A DNA stretch of 10,887 bases from Candidatus Staskawiczbacteria bacterium (GCA_903913175.1 CAIWKF010000023.1:1-10887); one strand, 5' to 3'; positions 1-6,420 are shown, counted from the stretch's first letter. Numbers and translations are program-made. Notes: a model not told the origin generated them from the letters alone.

Positions 1-22
1 CAAAACTTTTTTATACTTAATA

Positions 23-736
23 TCAAAAATATTTATTTACTGGATAAAAGGTTTTTCTGTGAATTTTACAAGGTCCAAATTTTTCTAAAGCTTCAAAATG
101 AAGCTTGGTGCCATAACCTTTGTGCTGGCTAAACCCATATTCTGGATATTGTTTTGCATATTTTTGCATAATTTTATCTCTAGTAACTTTAGCTATAATA
201 GAAGCAGATGAAATTGACAGCACTTTTTGGTCACCTTTTATTATTGACTTATATTTTATACTTGCCCCAAGTTTATCTTTCCCAAACCAAGCATCATTAA
301 ATTTCATATTCCCATCAACCAAAATAAAAACCTGTCGCTTATTTTCGCGGTCGCGTAAATTAGCGACAACTTTATTTACGGCTTTTTGCATGGCTAGTTT
401 TGTGGCATTTAAAATATTTATTTTGTCTATAACTTTTTCTGAAACAATTCCAACCCCCCACACAAAATTTTTATCTGTAATAATTTTTTTGTAAATTTGG
501 TTTCTCTGTTTTTCTGATAATTGCTTTGAATCTTTTATAGTAAATAAAAATTTATGAGGCAATAAATTTTTCGAGGCGATGGCAGGCTCCCCTGAAAGAG
601 AGGATCCGGAGCCAAGAAAAATTTGATTGCCGAGTAAATTTGAAATGCCAAACGCACTAGCCACCACTGGCCCAGCCAATGGCCCACGCCCAGCTTCGTC
701 CACTCCAATCACAAAATAATTTTTTAGATATTTCAT
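23..736 (-). CDS. rnhB: Ribonuclease HII
   Basis: Type 2 RNase H: cleaves the RNA strand of RNA-DNA hybrids and nicks at single ribonucleotides in DNA, starting ribonucleotide excision repair in the cytoplasm. The family signature GVDEAGRGPLAGP is at residues 11-23, with D13 and E14 as the first acidic metal ligands. LVDGN (D141) and KGD (D169) give the other two, and SASIIAKVTRD and FSQHKGYGT are the usual C-terminal motifs. I start at the ATG at 736 (237 residues); an in-frame TTG at 760 would add 8 residues, but an extended -10 box lies in that stretch. Two segments are additional to the family core. One is about residues 31-59, between GPVVASAF and the conserved DSKQLSE. The other is about residues 123-135, before VFILVDGN. 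Both coincide with palindromic DNA (558-631 and 333-368). All catalytic residues are kept, so the enzyme is probably functional. No terminator is visible before the window edge. Confidence 0.95.
   Translation of the reverse strand: MKYLKNYFVIGVDEAGRGPLAGPVVASAFGISNLLGNQIFLGSGSSLSGEPAIASKNLLPHKFLFTIKDSKQLSEKQRNQIYKKIITDKNFVWGVGIVSEKVIDKINILNATKLAMQKAVNKVVANLRDRENKRQVFILVDGNMKFNDAWFGKDKLGASIKYKSIIKGDQKVLSISSASIIAKVTRDKIMQKYAKQYPEYGFSQHKGYGTKLHFEALEKFGPCKIHRKTFYPVNKYF
333..368. repeat. 36-bp near-perfect palindrome inside rnhB
   Basis: Arm 333-349 (TGTCGCTTATTTTCGCG) matches the reverse complement of arm 352-368 at 15 of 17 positions, around a 2-base centre (350-351). It encodes RnhB residues 123-135, a charged stretch (N, R, D, E, K) in the loop before the catalytic VDGN strand. 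The E. coli enzyme has about eight fewer residues there. It looks like a small inserted palindrome unrelated in sequence to the 74-bp element. Confidence 0.7.
558..631. repeat. Palindromic element, copy 1, inside rnhB
   Basis: Terminal inverted repeats: GGCAATAAATTTTTC (558-572) pairs with 616-631 over 15 pairs with one bulged base (625). An inner pair GGCTCC (585-590) / GGAGCC (608-613) extends the hairpin. It encodes RnhB residues 36-60, a segment absent from typical RNase HII, without a stop or frame loss. GAG flanks both ends (556-558 and 632-634). It shares ends and the central CTGAAAGAGAGG (592-603) with copy 2 at 808-880. The centre is richer in G+C than the surrounding gene. No transposase is associated with it here. 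Confidence 0.8.
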
Positions 737-742
737 ATAATT

Positions 743-751
743 ATTATAGCA
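743..751 (-). promoter_or_regulatory. Extended -10 promoter of rnhB, probably leaderless
   Basis: Reading the minus strand, TGCTATAAT is a perfect extended -10 (TG, one base, TATAAT). Exactly six bases separate its last T (743) from the ATG at 736, so the expected +1 is the A of the start codon. No Shine-Dalgarno sequence can fit. No good -35 is seen at 766-771, which is normal for extended -10 promoters. The -35 region overlaps that of the divergent dnaE promoter. Confidence 0.6.
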
Positions 752-761
752 TATTTTCAAT

Positions 762-790
762 TTGACTTCTTGATGCCAAAAAAGTAAAAT
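762..790 (+). promoter_or_regulatory. Sigma-70 type promoter of dnaE
   Basis: TTGACT (762-767) and TAAAAT (785-790) each match consensus at 5 of 6 positions with a 17-bp spacer. The predicted start of transcription is near 797, just before the palindromic element at 808-880. The dnaE leader would therefore consist almost wholly of that element. Back-to-back with the rnhB promoter. Confidence 0.6.
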
Positions 791-807
791 AAATAATAAA
801 TTTGAGC

Positions 808-880
808 GAGGTAGTAAATTTTTTCGAGAAGAGAGTGCCTGTTAGAGAGGCTCTCCTCGCAGAAAAAATTTATTACCGAG
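808..880. repeat. Palindromic element, copy 2, in the dnaE leader
   Basis: Bases 810-825 pair with 862-877 over 16 positions, with one G-T wobble. An inner stem is formed by 831-840 with 848-855. Compared with copy 1 the order is the same on the plus strand: GGYARTAAATTTTT then CGAG, a central CTGWWAGAGAGG (839-850), then AGAAAAA, ATTT and ATTRCCGAG. The third base pair of the terminal repeat is C-G in copy 1 and T-A in copy 2, a compensatory change. The element lies between the dnaE promoter and ATG 895. It is also open in frame from TTG 802, so a 31-residue N-terminal extension of DnaE is possible though unlikely. Confidence 0.8.
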
Positions 881-894
881 CAAAAAACTCGTAT

Positions 895-3800
895 ATGGCA
901 AAATTTACACATTTACATGTTCATAGTCACTATTCATTACTAGATGGCACTGCCAAAATTGATGACCTTTTAAATTATGTCAAAGAGCTTGGCATGAATT
1001 CTGTGGCCTTAACAGATCACGGCGTTATGTACGGCGCGGTAGAATTTTTTAAAAAAGCTAAAGCCAAAGGAATTAAACCAATTATTGGAGTAGAAATTTA
1101 TACCACTCCAGGTTCCATGCTTTCCAAGGTTGCCAATGTCGATGACAAAAGAAACCACTTAATTTTACTGGCAAAAAATGAAATTGGCTATAAAAATTTG
1201 GTCCACTTGGTAACCCAGGCCCATTTAAATGGTTATTATTATAAACCGCGCATTGATGATGAAATTTTAGAAGCACATGCTGAAGGTTTAATTGGTTTAT
1301 CTGCTTGTATTCAAGGCCGAATCCCCCGCCTACTTTTAGCAGGAAAATATGATGAGGCTTTGGAATTGGCTGAAAAATACGAAAAGTTTTTTGGAAAAGG
1401 AAATTTTTATTTAGAAATTCAACATCATTTAAAAATACCAGAACAAATTACTGCCAATCAAAGACTTATTGAGCTTTCAAAAAAAACCGGCATTCCATTG
1501 GTAGCTACCAATGACATTCATTATTTACGCAAAGAAGATGCCGAAGCTCAAGATGTTTTAATGTTAATTAATACAGGATCTGATTTAGATGACAAAGAAA
1601 GACTGACATTAATTGGAGATGATTTTTCAATGTCCAGCCCAGCTGAAATGATTGAGTTTTTTAAAGATACACCAGAAGCCATAACAAATACACAAAAAAT
1701 TGCTGATATGTGCAATTTTGAATTTGAACTAGGAAAAACACAATTGCCACTTTTCCAAGTTCCCGGCAATGAAACCCCAGAACAATATTTAACAGAACTT
1801 TGTGAAAAAGGATTAAAATTAAGGTTTGGCAACAAAGATGCAGATTATTTAAAAAATGCTAGGCAACGCATGGATTATGAATTATCGGTTATTAATAAAA
1901 CTGGTTTTGCTGGATACATTTTAATTGTGCAAGACTTTGTTAACTGGGCCAAAAGTAATCGTATAGTTGTGGGGCCAGGCCGTGGATCTGCCGGCGGTTC
2001 TTTGGTTTGTTATTTAACTAAAATTACAAATGTTAATCCCATAGAACACAATTTGCTTTTTGAAAGATTTTTAAACCCAGAAAGAATTTCTATGCCAGAT
2101 ATTGATATGGATTTTACTGACCGCCGAAGAGACGAAGTTTTAAAATATGTAGCTCAAAAATATGGACAAGATCATGTAGCTCAAATTATTACTTTTGGAA
2201 CTATGGCTTCCCGAGCAGTTATTCGTGATGTTGGCAGAGCTTTAAATTATACATATAGTTATTGTGATAAACTAGCAAAAATGGTGCCAACTGGAATGAA
2301 TTTAGAAGAAACTTTAAGCACAGTTGATGAATTTAAAGAACTTTATGAAACCGAAGAACAAGCTACTAAATTAATTAACCTTGCCAAAAAACTTGAAGGC
2401 GTAGCGCGTCATGCCTCTACTCACGCGTGTGGTGTTGTTATAGCTGCCAAACCATTAACCGAATCTGTGCCACTTCAACACCCACCAGGCCCAGGTGGAG
2501 AAAATAGCATTGTTACGCAATTTGAAATGCATGCTATTGAAGATTTAGGACTTTTAAAAATGGATTTTTTAGGTTTAAAAAACTTAACTATTATTGAAGA
2601 TACTTTAGCCAGAATTTATGTTATTAGAAATGAAAAAATTGATATTGATAACATTCCACAGGGTGACGAAGAAACCTATAAACTTTTGCAATTAGCAATG
2701 ACTACCTCAGTTTTTCAATTGGAATCCGATGGCATGAAGCGTTATTTAAAAGAACTTATGCCGTCTAATTTTAATGACATCACTGCTATGGTAGCCCTAT
2801 ACCGCCCAGGTCCAATGCAATTTATTCCCGATTATATTGCCCGTAAACACGGTAACCAGAAGATAACATATTTGCATCCAAAGCTTGAGGCTATTTTAAA
2901 CGAAACACAAGGAATTTGCATTTATCAAGAACAACTTATGAAAATTGCTCAGGAAATTGCTGGATTTACTTTAGGCGAAGCTGATGTTTTAAGAAAAGCT
3001 GTTGGTAAAAAAATTAAAGAATTACTTGATGCCCAAGAAACAAAATTTATTCAAGGCGCTATTAAAAATGGTGTGGAGAAAAAAATAGCAGAAGAAATTT
3101 GGCAATGGATTTTACCATTTGCAGCCTATGGTTTTAATAAATCACACTCTGCAGCTTATGCTTTAATTGCTTACCAAACAGCTTATTTAAAAGCTCATTA
3201 CCCGGTAGAATTTATGGCTTCTGTTTTGACTTCCGAGAAGGCAGATGTTGAAAGAATTGCTGTACTTATTGAAGAATGTAAAAAAATGCAAATTGAAGTT
3301 TTACCACCAAACATAAATGAAAGCTTAAAAAACTTTACTGTAGTGCCAGACAAAAACCAAATTCGCTTTGGATTAATTGCAGTCAAAAATGTTGGCGAAG
3401 GTATAATTGAAGCTGTTACTTCAGAAAGAAAAGCCAATGGACCATTTTTAACAATGTCAGATTTTATTTATAGAGTACACACCAAAGATTTAAACAAAAA
3501 ATCTATGGAAGCACTAATTAAGGCAGGAGCCTTTGACCAATTTGCTGAAAGAAATCAACTTTTACAAAACCTAGAAAAACTTTTAGAAATTGCCCGAGAA
3601 AACCAAAAACAAAAAAATAATAATCAAATTGGTTTGTTTGCTTCTACGCAAATTAAACCAAGTGAAATAAAATTAGAATTTGCAGTTCCTGCCAAGCCAT
3701 TTGAAAAACTTTTGTGGGAAAAGGAATTACTTGGTTTATTTGTGAGTTCTCACCCACTAGATGGCTACAGAAAGCTTTTTCAAACTAAAGCTTTTCCTAT

Positions 3801-4089
3801 TTCCAAAATTACCCAAGAAACAGTTAACAAAAAAATAATTCTAGGAGGAATAATTTCTGGCATTAAAAAAATTATTACCAAAACCGGTAAACCCATGCTA
3901 TTTATGAAGCTAGAAGATTTAACAAGCAAAATGGAAATTGTGGTTTTTCCAAATTTACTAGAAGCTAATCCCAATGCTCTTCAAGAAAATAAAATTGTCT
4001 TTATTGCCGGCCGAGTTGACGACCGTAATGGAGAAATTAAGGTTGTGGCAGACGACATCCAAGAAATCCTTGCCCCACGCGAAGCATAG
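895..4089 (+). CDS. dnaE: DNA polymerase III subunit alpha (PHP-containing)
   Basis: Replicative polymerase catalytic subunit of the C family, 1064 residues from ATG 895. I prefer this start because MAKFTHLHVH matches the usual DnaE N-terminus; a TTG at 802 would add 31 residues read from a repeat. The PHP domain (about 1-270) opens with HLHVHSHYSLLDG. It retains metal-ligand candidates H8, H10, D17, H42, E67, H88, C138, H178, D207 and H209, suggesting an active PHP exonuclease for proofreading. The polymerase core has GPGRGSAGGS (360-369), the catalytic pair D402/D404 in PDIDMDF and D557 in KMDFLGLKNL. The fingers contain RPGPM and FNKSHSAAYA. Helix-hairpin-helix residues are around 865-880, and an OB fold (about 980-1060) carries LEDLTSKMEIVVFP. 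It ends soon after the OB domain, without an evident long C-terminal tau-binding tail. It has its own terminator. Confidence 0.97.
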   Translation: MAKFTHLHVHSHYSLLDGTAKIDDLLNYVKELGMNSVALTDHGVMYGAVEFFKKAKAKGIKPIIGVEIYTTPGSMLSKVANVDDKRNHLILLAKNEIGYKNLVHLVTQAHLNGYYYKPRIDDEILEAHAEGLIGLSACIQGRIPRLLLAGKYDEALELAEKYEKFFGKGNFYLEIQHHLKIPEQITANQRLIELSKKTGIPLVATNDIHYLRKEDAEAQDVLMLINTGSDLDDKERLTLIGDDFSMSSPAEMIEFFKDTPEAITNTQKIADMCNFEFELGKTQLPLFQVPGNETPEQYLTELCEKGLKLRFGNKDADYLKNARQRMDYELSVINKTGFAGYILIVQDFVNWAKSNRIVVGPGRGSAGGSLVCYLTKITNVNPIEHNLLFERFLNPERISMPDIDMDFTDRRRDEVLKYVAQKYGQDHVAQIITFGTMASRAVIRDVGRALNYTYSYCDKLAKMVPTGMNLEETLSTVDEFKELYETEEQATKLINLAKKLEGVARHASTHACGVVIAAKPLTESVPLQHPPGPGGENSIVTQFEMHAIEDLGLLKMDFLGLKNLTIIEDTLARIYVIRNEKIDIDNIPQGDEETYKLLQLAMTTSVFQLESDGMKRYLKELMPSNFNDITAMVALYRPGPMQFIPDYIARKHGNQKITYLHPKLEAILNETQGICIYQEQLMKIAQEIAGFTLGEADVLRKAVGKKIKELLDAQETKFIQGAIKNGVEKKIAEEIWQWILPFAAYGFNKSHSAAYALIAYQTAYLKAHYPVEFMASVLTSEKADVERIAVLIEECKKMQIEVLPPNINESLKNFTVVPDKNQIRFGLIAVKNVGEGIIEAVTSERKANGPFLTMSDFIYRVHTKDLNKKSMEALIKAGAFDQFAERNQLLQNLEKLLEIARENQKQKNNNQIGLFASTQIKPSEIKLEFAVPAKPFEKLLWEKELLGLFVSSHPLDGYRKLFQTKAFPISKITQETVNKKIILGGIISGIKKIITKTGKPMLFMKLEDLTSKMEIVVFPNLLEANPNALQENKIVFIAGRVDDRNGEIKVVADDIQEILAPREA

Positions 4090-4099
4090 ACCTTTTCCT

Positions 4100-4128
4100 A
4101 AAGGCCCCAAAACGGGGCTTTTATTTTG
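4100..4128 (+). terminator. Intrinsic terminator of dnaE
   Basis: A 9-bp stem (4100-4108 with 4114-4122, one G-U) with a GC-rich core GCCCC/GGGGC and loop AAAAC is followed by the U-rich tract TTTTATTTTG. It starts 11 bases after the dnaE stop, so dnaE is probably transcribed alone. Confidence 0.85.
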
Positions 4129-4141
4129 TCAATTTTTGTTG

Positions 4142-4147
4142 TAATAT
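4142..4147 (+). promoter_or_regulatory. Possible -10 box of miaB (leaderless spacing)
   Basis: TAATAT lies six bases before the miaB ATG at 4154, the same spacing as in rnhB, so the transcript could begin at the start codon. The -35 at the right distance (TTTTAT, 4119-4124) is weak and falls in the T-tract of the dnaE terminator. No Shine-Dalgarno is present. Confidence 0.35.
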
Positions 4148-4153
4148 ATTCTT

Positions 4154-5509
4154 ATGAAATATCATATACTTATATATGGTTGCCAAATGAATTTTTCTGA
4201 TTCTGAAAGGATTGCAGGCATTTTAGAAACCGCGGGATATGAAAAAACTGAAGCTTTAGCAAAGGCGGATGTAATTGTGGTTACAATGTGTTCTATACGC
4301 CAAAGCGCTGTAGATAGAATCCATTCTTTAGTTGAAAAATTCAACAAAATAAAGCAAGCTCGCAAACTACAAACTACTCACTACCCACTACAAACTGTCT
4401 TGACTGGCTGTGTTTTAAAACGCGATAAAAATATTTTTATTGAAGGTTTTGATTATGTTTTAGACATCAAAGACATCGCCCAGCTTCCCAAAATTTTAAA
4501 AAACAAAACCTCAGCAAATACTTCCCAATTGTGCCATGACAAAGATACAAAGTATTTAGATATCGCGCCAAAACATGAAAGCAAATTTACCGCCACAGTT
4601 CCTATTATGACTGGGTGCAATAATTTTTGCGCTTATTGCGTGGTACCATATACCCGTGAAAGAGAAATTTCTCGCCCAGCAGAAAACATTATCAAAGAAG
4701 TAAAAAATCTTGTAGATAATGGCTATAAAGAAATTTGGTTGCTTGGGCAAAATGTAAACTCTTATCGCTCGCAAATAAACACAAATAAAAATTCGAGAAT
4801 ATTCGCGAATAAAATTAGTGAAAATTCGTGCGTTATAAGTTTTGCAAAATTATTGACCTTAATAAATCAAATTCCTGGCGAATTTTGGGTACGCTACACT
4901 TCTAGCCATCCAAAGGATTTTAAGCAAGATGTTATAAGTGCCATGGCAGAAGGTAATCATATTTCTCCATATTTAAATTTGCCAGTGCAATCAGGTGACA
5001 ACAAAGTTTTAAAATCAATGAACCGGCATTACACAGTGGCCCAGTACAAAGAAAAAATTAAACAATTAAGAAAAGCCATTCCCAACATTTGCTTGTCTAC
5101 AGACATTATTGTGGGTTTTCCCGGTGAAACTAAAAAACAATTTGAAAACACGGTAAAGCTTTTTAAAGAAATTAAATATGATATGGCATATATTAATAAA
5201 TATTCTAAAAGATCTGGAACCTTGGCTTATAAACTGGGTGATAAAATTTTAGCTGATGAAAAAAAATGTAGAGAAAAAACTTTAAATGATGTTTTGCGGA
5301 AAACTGCTTTAGCTAATAACAAAAAATATGTTGGTAAAGAGTTATTAGTTTTAATTGATTCAAAAAAAGACAATAAATATTTTGGCCGAACTAACACTTA
5401 CAAACTTGTTGAGGTTACGAGTAACAAAAAAGGGCTTGTGGGAAATTTCATTAAAGTAAAAATCACTAAAGCAAATCCATGGAGATTAGAAGCAAAAATA
5501 ATAAACTAA
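4154..5509 (+). CDS. miaB: tRNA-2-methylthio-N6-dimethylallyladenosine synthase
   Basis: Radical-SAM methylthiotransferase that converts i6A37 to ms2i6A37 in tRNAs reading UNN codons. 451 residues. N-terminal UPF0004 domain: the auxiliary [4Fe-4S] cysteines are C10 (YGCQMN), C46 (VTMCSIRQSA) and C86 (TGCVLKRD). Radical-SAM cluster: C155, C159 and C162 in TGCNNFCAYCVVPYTRERE. SAM-binding motifs follow, such as LLGQNVNSY, YLNLPVQSG and STDIIVGFPGET. A C-terminal TRAM domain lies at about 393-450. TGCNNFCAYC and RHYTVAQY favour MiaB over the paralogues MtaB and RimO. Two segments look added to the core: residues 71-82, from a heptamer repeat, and residues 205-228, from an ATTCGNGAAT repeat between VNSY and FAKLL. 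Neither removes a cluster ligand. It overlaps miaA by 31 nt, so translation is probably coupled and the two sequential enzymes are made together. Confidence 0.93.
   Translation: MKYHILIYGCQMNFSDSERIAGILETAGYEKTEALAKADVIVVTMCSIRQSAVDRIHSLVEKFNKIKQARKLQTTHYPLQTVLTGCVLKRDKNIFIEGFDYVLDIKDIAQLPKILKNKTSANTSQLCHDKDTKYLDIAPKHESKFTATVPIMTGCNNFCAYCVVPYTREREISRPAENIIKEVKNLVDNGYKEIWLLGQNVNSYRSQINTNKNSRIFANKISENSCVISFAKLLTLINQIPGEFWVRYTSSHPKDFKQDVISAMAEGNHISPYLNLPVQSGDNKVLKSMNRHYTVAQYKEKIKQLRKAIPNICLSTDIIVGFPGETKKQFENTVKLFKEIKYDMAYINKYSKRSGTLAYKLGDKILADEKKCREKTLNDVLRKTALANNKKYVGKELLVLIDSKKDNKYFGRTNTYKLVEVTSNKKGLVGNFIKVKITKANPWRLEAKIIN
4364..4398. repeat. Heptanucleotide tandem repeat inside miaB
   Basis: Five adjoining 7-base units in perfect register: AAACTAC, AAACTAC, TCACTAC, CCACTAC and a degenerate AAACTGT; consensus NNACTAC. 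It encodes part of KLQTTHYPLQT, between the N-terminal domain helix (VEKFNKIKQ) and the conserved VLTGC strand, where MiaB proteins usually have a short loop. Gain or loss of one unit would shift the frame. Confidence 0.75.
4766..4837. repeat. ATTCGNGAAT repeat segment inside miaB
   Basis: Two adjoining 10-base units, ATTCGAGAAT (4791-4800) and the self-complementary ATTCGCGAAT (4801-4810). They are followed by degenerate copies ATTAGTGAAA (4814-4823) and ATTCGTGCG (4824-4832). The stretch encodes residues 205-228, an Asn/Ser/Lys-rich peptide not expected in the MiaB radical-SAM domain. The interval begins with GCTCGCAAA (4767-4775), the same 9-mer that stands just before the heptamer repeat (4358-4366). 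Confidence 0.65.
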
Positions 5510-6399
5510 TAGTAATTTTGGGTCCAACAAGTTCAGGCAAAACTGGATTGTCTATTAAATTAGCAAAAAAATTCAACGGCCAGGTAGTTTCTGCAGACTC
5601 CCGCCAAGTTTATAAAGGCTTAGACATTGGCTCGGGAAAAGTTACCAAAAAAGAAATGGCTGGCATAAGGCATTATTTACTTGATGTGGCAAATCCAAAA
5701 AATAGATTTTCAGTAACTCAATATCAAAAGCTGGCAAAAAAAGCTATCACAGAAATTAATAAAAATAATAAAATCCCCTTTTTAGTGGGTGGAACTGGTT
5801 TTTACCTTCAGTCAATTGTAGACAACATTTTAATTCCAAACATCAAACCAAATTTAAAATTAAGAAAAGAATTAGAAAAAAAATCCACAGAAGAATTATT
5901 TATAATGCTCCAAAAACTAGATCCTGTGCGCGCCCAAAATATTGACAGCCACAACCCTCGCCGTCTTGTGCGAGCCGTAGAAATTGTTTTATCTACTGGC
6001 AAACCGGTCCCAAAAGTAAGTTTCGAGGGATGTCCGACATGCCCCGAATTTTCAATTTTACAAATTGGCATTACTAAATTACCAAAAGAACTTAAAAAAC
6101 TAATTCACAAAAGATTAATTGCCAGGCTAAAAAATAACGCCATGATAAATGAAGTAAAAAAAATTCATAAACAAGGCCTTTCATTTAATCGCCTCAAAGA
6201 GCTTGGCTTAGAATATCGCTGTGTCGCACAATACTTACAAAATAAAATTACCTATCAAGAAATGCAAAACAGAATTGAAATAGAATCCTTGCAATTTACC
6301 AAACGACAAATGACATGGTTTAAAAGAGACAAAAGAATTATTTGGGTCAGCACTTACACGGAAGCCAAAAAGCTTGTTAAGCATTTTTTAAAAACATAA
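5479..6399 (+). CDS. miaA: tRNA dimethylallyltransferase
   Basis: Transfers dimethylallyl from DMAPP to N6 of A37 in tRNAs reading UNN codons, producing the substrate of MiaB. 306 residues, close to the usual 300-316. P-loop GPTSSGKT at 15-22; SADSRQVYKGLDIGSGK (38-54) carries the substrate-recognition Asp/Ser. HYLLDV (65-70), FLVGGTGFYLQS (101-112), HNPRRLVRAVEI (158-169) and the C-terminal FTKRQMTWFKRD (273-284) are all family motifs. The ATG at 5479 lies inside the end of miaB in another frame; it leaves only eight residues before the first beta strand and no better start is seen. Residues 182-190 (FEGCPTCPE) come from a 27-bp palindrome in a variable loop and contain two cysteines unusual for this enzyme. 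No strong terminator follows; the tRNA has its own promoter. Confidence 0.95.
   Translation: MEIRSKNNKLIVILGPTSSGKTGLSIKLAKKFNGQVVSADSRQVYKGLDIGSGKVTKKEMAGIRHYLLDVANPKNRFSVTQYQKLAKKAITEINKNNKIPFLVGGTGFYLQSIVDNILIPNIKPNLKLRKELEKKSTEELFIMLQKLDPVRAQNIDSHNPRRLVRAVEIVLSTGKPVPKVSFEGCPTCPEFSILQIGITKLPKELKKLIHKRLIARLKNNAMINEVKKIHKQGLSFNRLKELGLEYRCVAQYLQNKITYQEMQNRIEIESLQFTKRQMTWFKRDKRIIWVSTYTEAKKLVKHFLKT
6022..6048. repeat. 27-bp palindrome inside miaA
   Basis: TTCGAGGGATGTC (6022-6034) and CGACATGCCCCGAA (6036-6048 with centre C at 6035 counted apart) are complementary at 11 of 13 positions, with GTCCGAC at the centre. It is GC-rich against an AT-rich gene and falls in a non-conserved loop of MiaA. 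I read it as an inserted or expanded palindrome; chance cannot be excluded from a single copy. Confidence 0.55.
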
Positions 6400-6420
6400 T
6401 CAACTGTAATCAGTTATATA

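Noticed and set aside
120..494. Open frame on the plus strand opposite rnhB
   Set aside because: Antisense shadow of rnhB with no family features or start signals.
2479..2510. CCACC / GGTGG symmetry in dnaE as an inserted palindrome
   Set aside because: Protein length there matches ordinary DnaE, so no insertion is needed.
4516..4557. Inverted repeat AAATACTT / AAGTATTT in miaB as another inserted element
   Set aside because: Arms are only 8 AT-rich bases 26 nt apart, and the region is naturally variable in MiaB.
6402..6415. AACTG-TAAT-CAGTT hairpin after miaA as a terminator
   Set aside because: Only five base pairs and no T-run; too weak to call.
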